Below are positions 1-10,125 of a stretch of DNA of 64,000 bases, piece after piece. How positions within the stretch are numbered: position 1 is the first letter of the stretch; the number at the start of each line of letters is the position of its first letter. The notes beneath the pieces were generated by a model. It was given only the letters and a program-made list of their open reading frames with translations, ran no database searches and had not been told where the DNA came from. Source of the stretch: Frigoribacterium sp. ACAM 257 (lineage in GTDB: Bacteria; Actinomycetota; Actinomycetes; Actinomycetales; Microbacteriaceae); contig NZ_VOLO01000001.1 in NCBI RefSeq assembly GCF_007954365.1, forward strand, positions 1,178,001 to 1,242,000, given 5' to 3'. The position numbers and the translations under genes are program-made.

Positions 1-261
1 GGACGTGTGCCTGGAGGCGATGTACTGCTCGACGGACGACGAGGACAAGACCATCACGAGCCCCAGCACGACCATGAACAGCGTCGTGCCGAGGATGAGG
101 AAGAACGAGCCGGTCTCGGCCGCGAAGAGCTTCTTGACCGCGACGACGGCGGCGGCCTGACGAGCATCGTGGCCCGCAGACCGTGCGGCACCGTCATCGT
201 CCCGCGGCCGGGTCGACTCAGTCGGCCGGCGACGCGGGAGGCTGGTGGGCTTCGTGGCCAT
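1..261 (-). CDS. ftsW: FtsW, lipid II polymerase of the divisome (5' part only)
   Basis: Only the first 87 codons are in the window; the gene runs off the left edge. SEDS-family FtsW polymerises lipid II at the septum with FtsI. The reading frame starts [12 protein letters not shown], has a basic cytoplasmic tail of about 50 residues, then KKLFAAETGSFF leading into a first membrane segment (FLILGTTLFMVVLGLVMVL) followed by SSSSVEQYIASR, typical of actinobacterial FtsW. The ATG at 261 is preceded by a strong ribosome-binding site and lies inside murD, giving a 44-base overlap. The position after murD in the leftward cluster is the usual one for ftsW. Confidence 0.85.
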   Translation of the reverse strand, partial: MATKPTSLPRRRPTESTRPRDDDGAARSAGHDARQAAAVVAVKKLFAAETGSFFLILGTTLFMVVLGLVMVLSSSSVEQYIASRHTS

Positions 262-1786
262 CAGCGTCACCTCCCAGGTGGTGTGCGACCGCGGCGGCGA
301 ATGCCCGGCCGCGTGCGGTGTAGTCGGTGAACTGGTCGAAGGACGCCGCCGCGGGGGCGAGGAGGACGGTGTCGCCCGGCCTAGCCGCGGCCGCCGCCAG
401 GCGGACCGCCGTCGGCATCACCCGCTCAGTGTCGGTCTCGTCGACCTCGAAGACGGGCAGCTCGGGGGCGTGTCGTCGGAAGGCCTCGCGGAGGCCCTCC
501 CGGTCGACGCCGATCAGGACGGCGGCGGCGAGGCCCTCAGCCGCGTCGCGGACGAGGGGCTCGGGGTCGACGCCCTTGAACGTGCCGCCCACGATCCACA
601 CGACGGAGGGGAACGAGCCGAGCGACGCGTGTGCCGCGTGGGGGTTCGTGGCCTTCGAGTCGTCGACCCAGACGACGCCGCCCGACTCGGCCACCACCTC
701 CGTCCGGTGGTGGTCGACCCGGAACGTGAGGAGGGCCTCACGGACGGCGGCCGGCTCGACGTCGACGGCCCGGACGAGCGCGGCGGCGGCCAGCACGTCC
801 TCGACGAGGTGGTCGGCGGCGAGGCCGGCCGTCTCGAGCTCGGCCGTCGTCGCCAGCTCGAGGGCACGGTGGCGCCGCTCTGCCAGGAAGGCGCGGTCGA
901 CGAGCACGCCGCCGTCCTCGCCGCTGACGACGCCGAAGTCGCTCGGGCCGGGCGCAGAGAGCCCGAAGCCGACGGCGCGGCAGCCCTCGGCCACGTCGGC
1001 CTGCTCGACCATGTGGACGGTGGCCGCGTCGGCCTTGTTGTAGACGCACGCGGTGACGGTGTTCTCGTACACGCGGGCCTTGGCATCACGGTAGGCCTCG
1101 GCCGAGCCGTGCCACTCGAGGTGGTCGGACTCCAGGTTGAGGCAGACCGACGCGCGGGGCCGCAGGGCACCCGGTCCCTCGACGGGCAGCCAGTGCAGCT
1201 GGTGGCTCGACAGCTCGACCACCAGGACGTCGAGGCCCACCGGGTCGCGGACGGCGTCGAGCACCGGGACGCCGATGTTGCCCACGGCGGCGGCGCGTCG
1301 TCCGCCGGCGAGTGCCATCGACGTCGCGAGCTGCGTCGTCGTCGTCTTGCCGTTCGTGCCCGTGACGAGCAGCCACTCGGCGATCGTCGCGGTCTTGTCG
1401 CGGAGGCGCCAGGCGAGCTCCACGTCGCCCCAGACGGCGGCGGCGGACTCGACCGCACGCACGGCGAGGGGGTGGTGCGGGGCGAACCCCGGCGACAGGA
1501 CGACGAGCTCGGGGTCGAACTCGACGACGCTCGGCGGGAGGTCGGCCATGGCGGGGTCGAGGACGAGCTCGGCCCCGATCAGGCCGAGCAGCTCGGCCCG
1601 GTCGTCGTCGACGCTCGGCGCGAGGACGACGACGCGGGCGCCGAGCTCGGTCAGCGTGTCGGCGACGGAGAAGCCGGTGACGCCGAGCCCGAGGACCAGC
1701 ACGCGGAGGCCCGACCAGTCGGCGTGCCAGCTCGTGAGGCCGTCGAGCCGCGCCGCGAGGACGGGGTCGGAGGCGGAGTTCGTCAT
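218..1786 (-). CDS. murD: UDP-N-acetylmuramoylalanine--D-glutamate ligase MurD
   Basis: Cytoplasmic Mur ligase that adds D-glutamate to UDP-MurNAc-L-Ala. It has 522 residues, a little longer than the usual 450-500. The N-terminal Rossmann-like segment ([12 protein letters not shown], about 29-40) is followed by the ATP loop TGTNGKTT at 142-149 and a C-terminal domain. The ATG at 1786 overlaps the mraY stop as ATGA, indicating translational coupling. The 3' end overlaps the ftsW start by 44 bases. Confidence 0.95.
   Translation of the reverse strand: MTNSASDPVLAARLDGLTSWHADWSGLRVLVLGLGVTGFSVADTLTELGARVVVLAPSVDDDRAELLGLIGAELVLDPAMADLPPSVVEFDPELVVLSPGFAPHHPLAVRAVESAAAVWGDVELAWRLRDKTATIAEWLLVTGTNGKTTTTQLATSMALAGGRRAAAVGNIGVPVLDAVRDPVGLDVLVVELSSHQLHWLPVEGPGALRPRASVCLNLESDHLEWHGSAEAYRDAKARVYENTVTACVYNKADAATVHMVEQADVAEGCRAVGFGLSAPGPSDFGVVSGEDGGVLVDRAFLAERRHRALELATTAELETAGLAADHLVEDVLAAAALVRAVDVEPAAVREALLTFRVDHHRTEVVAESGGVVWVDDSKATNPHAAHASLGSFPSVVWIVGGTFKGVDPEPLVRDAAEGLAAAVLIGVDREGLREAFRRHAPELPVFEVDETDTERVMPTAVRLAAAAARPGDTVLLAPAAASFDQFTDYTARGRAFAAAVAHHLGGDADGHEAHQPPASPAD
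267..275 (-). promoter_or_regulatory. Ribosome-binding site of ftsW inside murD
   Basis: The minus strand reads GGGAGGTGA five bases before the ATG at 261. This near-perfect Shine-Dalgarno sequence sits inside the murD coding region and decides the ftsW start. Confidence 0.7.
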
Positions 1787-2886
1787 GACGTGCGCGAGAT
1801 CCACTCGAGGTAGAAGACGCCGACGCCGGCGGCGACGAACAGCCCGGCGATGATCCAGAAGCGGACCACGACCGTCACCTCGGCCCAGCCCTTCAGCTCG
1901 AAGTGGTGGTGCAGCGGGCTCATCAGGAATATCCGTTTTCCGTGCGTGATCTTGAAGTACGCCCGTTGCAGGATGACCGAGCCGGTGACGACGATGAAGA
2001 GGCCGCCGATCAGCACGAGGAGGAGCTCGGTGCGGCTGAGGATGGCCAGGGCAGCCAGCGCGCCGCCGAGTCCCAGCGAGCCGGTGTCGCCGAGGAAGAT
2101 CTGGGCCGGCGAGGTGTTCCACCACAGGAACCCGATCAGGCCGCCGCAGATGGCAGCGGCCACCACGGCCAGGTCGAGCGGGTTGGCGACCGTGTAGCAG
2201 GCCGCGCGGGTCGACTCGTCGAGCCGCGTGCTGAAGCACGACTGGTTGAACTGCCAGAACCCGATGAAGATGTAGGAGGCGATGGCCAGGATCGACGCCC
2301 CGGTCGCGAGGCCGTCGAGGCCGTCGGCCACGTTCACGCCGTTCGACGTGCTGACCGTGATCAGCACGACCCAGATGAGGAACAGCCCGCCGCCGGCGAT
2401 CGTGCCGAAGAACATGAAGTCGAGCCACGAGATGTCTCGCACGCCGCTGATCATGGTCGAGGCGGGCGTGAGGCCGTTCTCGTTGGGGAACGAGAGCGCG
2501 AGCACGGCGAACACCGCACCGACCACCACCTGCCCCGCGATCTTCGCCCAGCCGCCGAGACCGAGGCTGCGTTGGTTGCGCACCTTGAGGAAGTCGTCGA
2601 GGAACCCGACGGCACCGAGGCCGACCATCATGAAGAGGACGAGCAGGCCGCTGTTGGTGATCCTGTCGGGACCGACGAGGTGGCCCACGAAGTAGCCGAG
2701 CACGGTGCCGATGATCAGGACGATGCCGCCCATGGTCGCGGTGCCCCGCTTGGTGTGGTGCGACTGCGGCCCGTCGTCTCGGATGAACTGCCCCCAGCCG
2801 AGGCGGTGGAACAGCCGGATGAAGAGCGGCGTCATCAGCAGCGTGAAGACCAGCGACACGGCGCCGGCGATGAGGAGAGCGATCAC
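1783..2886 (-). CDS. mraY: Phospho-N-acetylmuramoyl-pentapeptide transferase MraY
   Basis: Integral membrane enzyme that transfers phospho-MurNAc-pentapeptide to undecaprenyl phosphate, forming lipid I. About 367 residues with roughly ten hydrophobic segments. The conserved acidic motif GFLDDFLKV is near residue 95, and [11 protein letters not shown] lies near the C-terminus, both hallmarks of MraY. The GTG at 2886 overlaps the murF stop (GTGA) and the 3' end overlaps murD (ATGA), so it is a coupled member of the cluster. Confidence 0.95.
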   Translation of the reverse strand: MIALLIAGAVSLVFTLLMTPLFIRLFHRLGWGQFIRDDGPQSHHTKRGTATMGGIVLIIGTVLGYFVGHLVGPDRITNSGLLVLFMMVGLGAVGFLDDFLKVRNQRSLGLGGWAKIAGQVVVGAVFAVLALSFPNENGLTPASTMISGVRDISWLDFMFFGTIAGGGLFLIWVVLITVSTSNGVNVADGLDGLATGASILAIASYIFIGFWQFNQSCFSTRLDESTRAACYTVANPLDLAVVAAAICGGLIGFLWWNTSPAQIFLGDTGSLGLGGALAALAILSRTELLLVLIGGLFIVVTGSVILQRAYFKITHGKRIFLMSPLHHHFELKGWAEVTVVVRFWIIAGLFVAAGVGVFYLEWISRTS

Positions 2887-4292
2887 GCGGTCACCCCCGC
2901 GAGGCGGTCGCCGAGGTGGCGGAGACCGGCTGACTTCGACGACTTCACGAGCACGACGTCTCCGGTGCGCAGGGCCTGCCGGAGGAGGTCGTACGCCTCG
3001 TCGACGGTGTCGACCAAGACGGACTCGCCGTCCCACGAGCCCTCGAGGCCGGCGGCGACATGGATGTGCCGGGCCTCGTGCCCCACGACGACGAGCTGGC
3101 CGACGTTGAGCCGGACGACGAGGCGTCCGACGCGGTCGTGTTCCTCCCGGGCGAGGTCGCCGAGCTCGGCCATCTCGCCGAGCACGGCGATCGAGCGGCC
3201 GCCGGGCGGGACGATCTGGGCAAGGGTCTTGAGGGCCGCGGCGACGGAGTCGGGGCTCGCGTTGTACGCGTCGTTCACGACGGTGACGCCGTCGCCTCCG
3301 TCGAGCACCTCCATGCGCCAGCGCTCGGCGCGAGTGACGCCCTCGAGCACCGTGACGGCGCGGTCGAGGTCGAGGCCCCACTCCCCCGCCACGGTCAGGG
3401 CAGCGAGGGCGTTCATGACGTGGTGCTCACCGAGGATGCGGAGCCGGACGGCCCGGGAGACGCCGTCGTGGTCGAGCACGAAGGAGGTGCCCTCACGCGT
3501 GACCTCGAGGTCGGACGCCCGGTAGGCGGCCGAGTCGGTGAGGCCGAAGCCGACGACCCGGGCGGCCGTGTCGGCCGCCATGCCGGCGACGCGGTCGTCG
3601 TCGACGTTGAGGACGGCGGTCGCAGTCGAGGGCAGGTCGGTCACCATCTCGGCCTTGGCCGTGCGGGTGCCCTCGATGCCGCCGAAGCCGCCGGCGTGCG
3701 CGAGGCCCACCTTGAGGACGACGCCGGTGTCGGGTCGGGCGATCGCGACCAGGCGGGCGATCTCGCCCGGCCCGGAGGCGCCCATCTCGACGACGAGGAA
3801 CTCGGTGTCGAGGTCGACGCGCAGCATCGAGATCGGCGCCCCGACGTGGTTGTTGAACGAGCCCTCGGGCGCCACGGTCGGGCCGACGTCGGAGAGGACG
3901 GCACGGAGCATGTTCTTGGTGCTCGTCTTGCCGTTGGAGCCCGTGATGCCGACGACGCGCAGGCGTCCGCCTCGACGGACGCGCTCCACGACCCCCGCGG
4001 CGAGGCGCGAGAGCGCGGCCACGCCGTCGTCGACGACGACCACGGGGACGGCCAGGTCGAGAGGGCGCTCGGCGACGACGACCACGGCCCCGGAGGCGAC
4101 GGCCGAGTCGGCGAAGAGGTGGCCGTCGGTCTCGTCGCCCCGCAGGGCGAAGAACACGGACCCCTCGGTGACGAGCCGGGAGTCGGTCTCGACCGACCCG
4201 TCGACGACCTGGTCGGCGTCGGGGCCGCCCTCGGGGAGGTGCAGGGCGCCTCCGGCGATCTCGGCCAGCTCGGCCAGCGTGAGGGCGATCAC
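2883..4292 (-). CDS. murF: UDP-MurNAc-tripeptide--D-Ala-D-Ala ligase MurF
   Basis: Adds D-Ala-D-Ala to UDP-MurNAc-tripeptide in the cytoplasm. About 469 residues. It begins [15 protein letters not shown], carries the Mur-ligase ATP loop [12 protein letters not shown], and later [23 protein letters not shown], a typical MurF segment. I chose the GTG at 4292 because it overlaps the murE stop as GTGA, matching its neighbours; an in-frame GTG at 4301 would add three residues. Confidence 0.93.
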   Translation of the reverse strand: MIALTLAELAEIAGGALHLPEGGPDADQVVDGSVETDSRLVTEGSVFFALRGDETDGHLFADSAVASGAVVVVAERPLDLAVPVVVVDDGVAALSRLAAGVVERVRRGGRLRVVGITGSNGKTSTKNMLRAVLSDVGPTVAPEGSFNNHVGAPISMLRVDLDTEFLVVEMGASGPGEIARLVAIARPDTGVVLKVGLAHAGGFGGIEGTRTAKAEMVTDLPSTATAVLNVDDDRVAGMAADTAARVVGFGLTDSAAYRASDLEVTREGTSFVLDHDGVSRAVRLRILGEHHVMNALAALTVAGEWGLDLDRAVTVLEGVTRAERWRMEVLDGGDGVTVVNDAYNASPDSVAAALKTLAQIVPPGGRSIAVLGEMAELGDLAREEHDRVGRLVVRLNVGQLVVVGHEARHIHVAAGLEGSWDGESVLVDTVDEAYDLLRQALRTGDVVLVKSSKSAGLRHLGDRLAGVTA

Positions 4293-5839
4293 TCGGCCCA
4301 CCCGGCCTCTCGCAGCGCAGCACGCGCCTCGTCGCGGGCGGAGTACGGGGTCCGCTCGCCGCGGATGTCGCGGTAGTCCTGGTGGCCGGGGCCGGCCCAG
4401 AGGATCGAGTCGCCCTCGTCCGCCAGGGCGACGGCGGCGCGGATCGCGGCCTCGGGCGGGCTGACCTCGTGGATCTCGTGCCCGGGGATCGCCTCACGGG
4501 CAGCGTCGACCAGGGTCGCGCGGATGGCGGCCGGGTCCTCGAAGCGGGGGTGGTGGTCCGTGATGACGAGGATGTCGGAGCCCTCGACGGCCACGCGGGC
4601 CATGTCGCCGCGCTTGGTCTTGTCGCGGTCGCCGTCGGCGCCGAACAGCATGATGACCTTGCCGGGGGTGAAGCGCCGGACGGCCGCGAGGGTGGTGAGG
4701 AAGGCGTCGGGGCTGTGGCCGAAGTCGACGTACACGCTCGGGCCGCGGTCGCCCGAGACGCGCTCGGTGCGGCCCGGCAGGTAGGCGACGATGCCGCCCT
4801 CGGCCTCGAGGGCCTGCGAGATCGCGCCGAGCTCGAAGCCGGCCTCGACCAGCATGACGATCGCCAGCGCGGCGTTCGCGACCATGTGCCATCCGATGAG
4901 CGGCACCCGGGTGACGAGCTCGCGGTTCTCCGGGCCGGTGAGCCGGAACTCGGTCCACGCCGCCTGCTCGTCGAGGATCTCGACGCGCCAGTCGGCCTCG
5001 ACGTCGGGGAGGATCGTGATCGTCGTCAGCGGCACGCGGGCGTTGTCGACGACGCGGTGCCCGTACGGCGAGTCGAGCGAGATCACCGCGCGCTTCGCCC
5101 GGTCGGGCTGGAACAGCGGCAGCTTCGCCTGGAAGTACTCCTCCATGTCGGCGTAGTCGTCGAGGTGGTCGTGGCTGAGGTTGGTGAACGCCGCCACGTC
5201 GAAGACCAGGCCGTCGACCCGGTTGCGGCTGAGGGCCTGGGCGCTGACCTCGACGGCCACCGCGCGCACCTCGCTCTCGCGCATGCGGGCCAGCAGGGCG
5301 TGCATCTCGCTCGCCTCGGGCGTGGTCAGGCGGCTGACGACCGTGAGGTCGCCGATGTGGCGCTCGGCCGTGCTGCTGAGGCCGGTCACGAGCCCGAGCT
5401 GGCGGAGGACGCCCTCGAGCAGGTAGGAGGTGCTGGTCTTCCCGTTCGTCCCGGTGACGGCGAACAAGAGGGGCGAGTCCTCGCCGCCGGTGCGGTAGAT
5501 CCACGCCGAGACGTCGCCGAGGGCCGCGCGGGGCGAGTCGACGAGGACGACGGGCAGGCCGCTCTCCCGGGCGAGCTCGACGCCGGCAGCGTCGGTGAGC
5601 AGCGCGACTGCGCCGCCCTCGCGTGCCTGCACCGCGAACTCGGCACCGTGACGGTGCTCACCGGGGACGCCGACGTACAGGTCGCCGGGGTGGAGGTCCG
5701 CCGTGCTCAGCGTGACTCCGGTGACCTCGACGCCGTCGAGGGAACCCTCGTGCTCGAGACCGAACTCGCTGACCAGCTGGGCGAGGGACCTCGCCGACGG
5801 ATGTTCCGGTCGAAGGACCGGGGGGATCCGGGCGCTCAA
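4289..5839 (-). CDS. murE: UDP-N-acetylmuramyl-tripeptide synthetase MurE
   Basis: Cytoplasmic ligase that adds the third stem-peptide residue (diamino acid) to UDP-MurNAc-L-Ala-D-Glu. About 516 residues, with ATP loop [16 protein letters not shown] and the C-terminal GADGDRDKTKR and ITDHHPRFEDP segments of the family. I see no canonical DNPR motif: the corresponding stretch reads HHPRFEDP. Since DNPR is associated with meso-diaminopimelate, this could mean another diamino acid, which is an inference. The TTG start at 5839 is preceded by GAAGAGGA and follows ftsI by 14 bases. Confidence 0.9.
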   Translation of the reverse strand: MSARIPPVLRPEHPSARSLAQLVSEFGLEHEGSLDGVEVTGVTLSTADLHPGDLYVGVPGEHRHGAEFAVQAREGGAVALLTDAAGVELARESGLPVVLVDSPRAALGDVSAWIYRTGGEDSPLLFAVTGTNGKTSTSYLLEGVLRQLGLVTGLSSTAERHIGDLTVVSRLTTPEASEMHALLARMRESEVRAVAVEVSAQALSRNRVDGLVFDVAAFTNLSHDHLDDYADMEEYFQAKLPLFQPDRAKRAVISLDSPYGHRVVDNARVPLTTITILPDVEADWRVEILDEQAAWTEFRLTGPENRELVTRVPLIGWHMVANAALAIVMLVEAGFELGAISQALEAEGGIVAYLPGRTERVSGDRGPSVYVDFGHSPDAFLTTLAAVRRFTPGKVIMLFGADGDRDKTKRGDMARVAVEGSDILVITDHHPRFEDPAAIRATLVDAAREAIPGHEIHEVSPPEAAIRAAVALADEGDSILWAGPGHQDYRDIRGERTPYSARDEARAALREAGWAE

Positions 5840-5853
5840 TGAATCCTCTTCTC

Positions 5854-7644
5854 TCACCAGGTCTGGGGGATGGCCGGTGCGGGCTCCGTCGACGGAGGGA
5901 CGCGGTACATCTCGAGGACCTGGGACATGATCTTGTTGAAGGTCGGCGCCGCGGCGGCCGACGTCTTCATGGTACTGGGCTTGGTGAAGGTCACGACGAC
6001 GACGTACTTCGGGTCCTCGGCGGGGGCGATGCCCGCGACGGACACCACGCGGTCGGAACCGTAGCCGGTGCCGTCGGCGCGCGCCATCTCGGCCGTGCCC
6101 GTCTTGGCGGCGACGCGGTAGCCGGGGATGGTCAGCGCGTCCTTCTGCTCGCCGGCCGAGACGACGCTCTCGAGCATGTTGACGGTCGTGTCCGCCGCCC
6201 ACGGCGAGACCACGGTGGTGCCCTCGACGGCCGGGGCCGGCGTGACCGTCCCGTCGGCGGCGGTGCAGCCCTCCACGAGCTGGGAGGGCAGCCGCACGCC
6301 GTGGTTGCCGAGCGTCTGGAAGATGCTCGCCACGTGCAGGGCCGTCGTCGAGACGCCCTGGCCGAACATCGTGTTGATGCTGGTCTGCTGGTCCCACGAG
6401 CTCGCGGCGCGGACGCCCTGGGTCGGCTCGCCGAGGAACCCGACGGCCGTGGGCTCGTTCAGGCCGAACTTCACCATGTAGTCGTACCGGGCCTGCGCGC
6501 TCAGGTTCTGGCCGAGCAGCGAGATGCCGACGTTCGAGGAGTCGCGGAGGATGCCGGTCAGCGTGAGCCGCTCGGTCGGGTGGAAGCTCGCGTCGTGGAT
6601 CTCGCCGCCCCAGGGGAACGAGCGGGAGTAGGGCACGGTGGCCTGGCTCGTCGGCGTGGCCTTGCCCGAGTCGAGCAGCATCGCCGCCGTCATCGCCTTG
6701 AAGGTCGAGCCGGGCTCGTAGGAGGCGGTGAAGGCCTTGGAGCCGAGGTCGCCGACGTCCTTCGTCAGGTTGACGTCGTTCGGGTCGACGGACGGCCAGT
6801 CCGCGACGGCCATCAGCTTGCCCGTCGACACCTCCTGGACCACGGCGGTGGCCGACTCCGCCCCGATGGCCTGCGCCTGCTCGGCGATCGCCTGCTGCGC
6901 CATGTACTGCAGGTCTTTGTCGACGGTGAGCGCCAGGGTGCCGCCGGCCACCGCCTCCTTCGTGGTCACGGTGCTGCCGGGGAGCTGCACGCCGTCGGCG
7001 CCGCGCTCGTAGGTCTCGCTGCCGTTCGTGCCGGCGAGGCAGGAGTCGGCCGTGCGCTCGAGGCCCGCCTGCGGGCCGTCGGTGCCGACGAAGCCGGTGA
7101 GGTTGCCCGCCACGGAGCCGTTGGGGTAGGTGCGCGCGGACTGTCGCTCGAAGTAGAGCCAGGACACGCCGCTGTTCTTCAGGTCGCGGACCGCGCGGAA
7201 GGCGTCGACGTCGACGCCCTTCACGAGGAACGCGAAGTTGGCCTCGGGGTCGCGGGTGAGCGCCTCCTCCATCTTCGCCGTCGAGCCGCCGGTGATCTCG
7301 GCCACCTGGTCGAGCACCTGGTCCACGGACATGGCGACCTTGGTCTTCTCGCCGTCCGCGCCGGTCTGCGTCACGGTGACGTCAGCGGCGAAGGCCGGCG
7401 CGGCGGTGATGTTGTAGCGGGTGACGCTGCCGGCGAGGACGGTGCCGTCGTTCGCGGTGATGTCGCCCCGGTCGCCGTACGTCACCTGCTGGATCTCGCG
7501 CTTGTTCTGCGACTGCTCGTTGAGCTCCGCGGCCTGGACGAGCTGGATGTCGGCCAGGCGGACGACGAACACGCCGACCAGGGCGATCACGACGGCCATG
7601 GCCAGGGTGGCCCGGAGCCGGCGGCTGCGAGGGGCTGTGTTCAC
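5854..7644 (-). CDS. ftsI: Septal peptidoglycan transpeptidase FtsI (class B PBP)
   Basis: Membrane-anchored D,D-transpeptidase that crosslinks septal peptidoglycan with FtsW. 596 residues: short basic tail, one membrane segment near 10-30 (ATLAMAVVIALVGVFVVRLAD), a dimerisation domain, then the penicillin-binding domain with the active-site motif EPGSTFK, the SSN motif (DSSNVG) and the KTG motif (AAKTGTAEM). The GTG at 7644 is preceded by GGTGAGGA. It lies between ftsL and murE as expected. Confidence 0.94.
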   Translation of the reverse strand: MNTAPRSRRLRATLAMAVVIALVGVFVVRLADIQLVQAAELNEQSQNKREIQQVTYGDRGDITANDGTVLAGSVTRYNITAAPAFAADVTVTQTGADGEKTKVAMSVDQVLDQVAEITGGSTAKMEEALTRDPEANFAFLVKGVDVDAFRAVRDLKNSGVSWLYFERQSARTYPNGSVAGNLTGFVGTDGPQAGLERTADSCLAGTNGSETYERGADGVQLPGSTVTTKEAVAGGTLALTVDKDLQYMAQQAIAEQAQAIGAESATAVVQEVSTGKLMAVADWPSVDPNDVNLTKDVGDLGSKAFTASYEPGSTFKAMTAAMLLDSGKATPTSQATVPYSRSFPWGGEIHDASFHPTERLTLTGILRDSSNVGISLLGQNLSAQARYDYMVKFGLNEPTAVGFLGEPTQGVRAASSWDQQTSINTMFGQGVSTTALHVASIFQTLGNHGVRLPSQLVEGCTAADGTVTPAPAVEGTTVVSPWAADTTVNMLESVVSAGEQKDALTIPGYRVAAKTGTAEMARADGTGYGSDRVVSVAGIAPAEDPKYVVVVTFTKPSTMKTSAAAAPTFNKIMSQVLEMYRVPPSTEPAPAIPQTW

Positions 7645-7719
7645 GAAGGTGTCCTCACCGCGGCAGGCCGTGTGGCGCCGGCCGCTGTCGTCGTCAGGTG
7701 CGCCGCGGAGGGCACACCG

Positions 7720-8358
7720 CTAGCGGGTCTGGGGAGCCGCGAGCTGGTCTGGGGCAGACGCTACCGACGGGGTGCCGGATCCCGCGGTCGCCGCGCCCGC
7801 GGTCGCGGACTCGGTCCCGCTCGCAGCCTGCGCGGCGGCGTCGGTCGTCGTGGTCTCGGCGGGAGCACCGTCGGTCGCCGCGCCGTCGGGCGCCGCGGTC
7901 GCGAGCGGGACGCCCTCCAGCAGGGTGTTCGGGATCAGGTTGTCGGTGCCGTCCGCCGTGCCGTCGGCCGGGGCCGGGTCGCCGTGCACCGCGCCGGTGG
8001 TCGGGTCGAGGTAGACCGGGTTCGAGTTGCGGACCATGCCGAGCTGCTCGGCGTTGTTCGCCAAGTTCTGCGGCGACGAGAGGACGTCGAGCTGCTCGGA
8101 GTACTTCTGCTGGTCACGCGTGAGCTCGGTCTTCTCGGCCTGCAGGTCGGAGATCGTGTACGCGCCGTCGCTGAGGGCGATGCTGATCGCGAGCTGCGTC
8201 AGGAGCAGGACGAACAAGGAGGCGGTGGCCACGAGTGCGTAGGCGATCCTGGGCCGTGCGCGACGCTGTGCCCGGCTCGTGACGATCTCGACCGGGGCCC
8301 GGCGGGGCTCGTGCGAGGGGCGGCGCTGCGGGATCGGGTCGATCGCGGCGTTGCTCAT
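7720..8358 (-). CDS. ftsL: FtsL-like bitopic cell-division protein
   Basis: 212 residues. It has a basic cytoplasmic tail, one membrane segment at about 40-62 (IAYALVATASLFVLLLTQLAISI), a short coiled-coil segment rich in Glu/Gln (DLQAEKTELTRDQQKYSEQL) and the motif SPQNLANNAEQLGMV, followed by a long Ala/Thr/Gly-rich tail of low complexity. Sequence conservation in this family is weak, so the call rests mainly on position between rsmH and ftsI and on topology. The ATG at 8358 overlaps the rsmH stop (ATGA). The family bridges FtsQ/FtsB to the FtsWI synthase. Confidence 0.8.
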   Translation of the reverse strand: MSNAAIDPIPQRRPSHEPRRAPVEIVTSRAQRRARPRIAYALVATASLFVLLLTQLAISIALSDGAYTISDLQAEKTELTRDQQKYSEQLDVLSSPQNLANNAEQLGMVRNSNPVYLDPTTGAVHGDPAPADGTADGTDNLIPNTLLEGVPLATAAPDGAATDGAPAETTTTDAAAQAASGTESATAGAATAGSGTPSVASAPDQLAAPQTR

Positions 8359-9305
8359 GCTGTTCTCCGGATTCGTTCGGCTGCGCGCAGTCGCACGGGC
8401 TTGGCTCGGGGGTTCAGGTCGATCTCGTCGGCCGAGGCCAGCTCGGCCCCGCGGACGAGGAGGCGGAAGCCGGGCCGGTGCTCCGGCAGCTCGACCGGCA
8501 GCCCCTGGGGCGCCGTCGAGGTGGTCCTGGCGGCGAGCTCGCGCTTGACGAAGCGGTCCTCGAGCGACTGGTACGCGAGCACGACGACGCGACCCTCGAC
8601 GGCGATGCGGTCGAGGGCGGCGGGGACAGCCGCCTCGAGGGACGCCAGCTCGCCGTTCACCTCGATGCGCAGCGCCTGGAAGACGCGCTTGGCAGGGTGG
8701 CCCGCCCGCTGCAGGGCCATCGGCGTGGCGGCGATGAGGAGGTCGACGAGCTCGCCGCTGCGACGGAGCGGCGCCTCGGCACGGTGCTCCACGATGCGGC
8801 GGGCGTACCGGGGGCTGAGCTTCTCCTCGCCGTACTGGTAGAAGATGCGCCGCAGCTCGGACTCGGGGTACTCGGCGAGGATCGTCTCGGCCGTGACCGG
8901 AGAGGTCGGGTCCATCCGCATGTCGAGCGGTGCGTCCTTCGAGTACGAGAAGCCGCGCTCGACGCGGTCGAGCTGCAGGGACGAGACGCCGAGGTCGAAC
9001 AGCACCCCCTGCACCTCCGAGATGCCGAGCCCGTCGAGGGCGTCGGCGACGCCGTCGTAGCGCGTGTGGACCAGACGGGCACGGTCGCCGAACGGTCGGA
9101 GGCGGTCCCCCGCGATGGCCAGCGCCTCCGTGTCCCGGTCGAGGCCCACGACGGTCAGGTCGGGGAACCGCTCGAGCATCGCGGCGGCGTGGCCGCCCAT
9201 GCCGAGGGTCGCGTCGACCGCGACGGCGCCGGGGCGCGAGATCGCCGGGGCGAGGAGCTCGAGCGTGCGCTCGAGGAGGACTGGGGTGTGGATCTGTTCT
9301 GCCAT
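8355..9305 (-). CDS. rsmH: 16S rRNA (cytosine1402-N4)-methyltransferase RsmH
   Basis: SAM-dependent methyltransferase acting on C1402 of 16S rRNA. About 316 residues starting MAEQIHTPVLLERTLELL, with the SAM motif VDATLGMGGHAAAML and the family signatures GLDRDTEAL, GVLFDLGVSS and RGFSYSKDAPLDMRMD. I chose the ATG at 9305 because homology starts there; an upstream in-frame start would add a non-conserved leader. The stop overlaps ftsL. Confidence 0.95.
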   Translation of the reverse strand: MAEQIHTPVLLERTLELLAPAISRPGAVAVDATLGMGGHAAAMLERFPDLTVVGLDRDTEALAIAGDRLRPFGDRARLVHTRYDGVADALDGLGISEVQGVLFDLGVSSLQLDRVERGFSYSKDAPLDMRMDPTSPVTAETILAEYPESELRRIFYQYGEEKLSPRYARRIVEHRAEAPLRRSGELVDLLIAATPMALQRAGHPAKRVFQALRIEVNGELASLEAAVPAALDRIAVEGRVVVLAYQSLEDRFVKRELAARTTSTAPQGLPVELPEHRPGFRLLVRGAELASADEIDLNPRAKPVRLRAAERIRRTA

Positions 9306-9407
9306 GGCTGACCTGGACCTGGATCCCGGGCTCTGATCCCCATCCATCTCGACCTGGCACCGGGGAAGGTGCGCCAGGGCGGACGGCTGGGAGTCAGGGC
9401 CGAGGAG

Positions 9408-9839
9408 CTAGAAGAGCCCGGGGATCACCTCCTCCGTGGTGTTGGCGAACGCGGCCTCCTGGGCCTCGTAGTAGGTGTTCCAGGCGTCGGTGGCCCAGAT
9501 CTCCGCGCGGTTGCCCGCACCGATGACCGTCAGGTCTCGACCGAGGCCCGCGTAGTCCCGCAGCTGCGAGGGGATGGTGACTCGGTTCTGCTTGTCCGGG
9601 ACGTCGTCGCTGGCGCCCGAGAGGAACAGGCGCATGTAGTCGCGGCCCTCCTTGCTCGTGATCGGCGCCTGCCGGATGCGTGTGTGCATGTCCTCGAACT
9701 CGGCCTGGCTGAAGACGTAGACGCAGCGTTCCTGACCACGGGTCATGACCAGGCCGGAGGCCAGCTCGTCACGGAACTTGGCGGGAAGGATGATGCGGCC
9801 CTTCTCGTCGAGCTTGGGCGAGTAGGTGCCGAGGAACAT
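9408..9839 (-). CDS. mraZ: Transcriptional regulator MraZ
   Basis: First gene of the cluster. 143 residues with two AbrB-like SpoVT/MraZ halves: [19 protein letters not shown] at the N-terminus and [18 protein letters not shown] in the second half. MraZ binds short direct repeats in its own promoter and controls the division and cell-wall operon. Three such repeats with a 10-base period lie just upstream, so autoregulation is likely. Confidence 0.95.
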   Translation of the reverse strand: MFLGTYSPKLDEKGRIILPAKFRDELASGLVMTRGQERCVYVFSQAEFEDMHTRIRQAPITSKEGRDYMRLFLSGASDDVPDKQNRVTIPSQLRDYAGLGRDLTVIGAGNRAEIWATDAWNTYYEAQEAAFANTTEEVIPGLF

Positions 9840-9883
9840 GCCCCTCTCCCCCTCTCGCCCCGCACCCCGTTCGTGGCACGTGC

Positions 9884-9909
9884 CTCCACTTTACTCCACA
9901 ATCCCCCAC
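9884..9909 (-). promoter_or_regulatory. MraZ operator: three GTGGRG boxes with 10-bp period
   Basis: On the minus strand the boxes are GTGGGG (9904-9909), GTGGAG (9894-9899) and GTGGAG (9884-9889), spaced exactly 10 bases so they lie on one face of the helix. This matches the known MraZ-box arrangement. A possible -10 element TAAAGT overlaps the second and third boxes. Confidence 0.8.
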
Positions 9910-10071
9910 CCCGATAGGCGACGCGGGCACGCAGATGCCTTTTCTCCCCCCGGGGCCGCTCCAGTTCGGGGGTCGTGGGGGTGGAGGAGAAGGGAGGGGC
10001 CAGCGATGCCGACGATCACGGCGAGGAGTCGGAGAGGACCTCGGACCAGCCCCGAGACCCCTGCGCGCGCG

Positions 10072-10098
10072 AAAAAGAGGCCGGCCCGGAGGCCGACC
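10072..10098 (-). terminator. Rho-independent terminator of the DUF3040 gene
   Basis: Minus strand: GGTCGGCC, loop TCCG, GGCCGGCC, then TCTTTTTC. This hairpin followed by a T-tract is the clearest intrinsic terminator in the window, 28 bases past the stop at 10126. Confidence 0.75.
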
Positions 10099-10125
10099 CC
10101 TGAGGTCGTGGTGCGAAGTGGAGGA

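Noticed and set aside
5839-8841. 1000-codon open frame on the plus strand opposite ftsI and ftsL
   Set aside because: The product is low-complexity Arg/Gly/Val/Asp sequence without motifs, and the opposite strand codes for FtsI, FtsL and RsmH.
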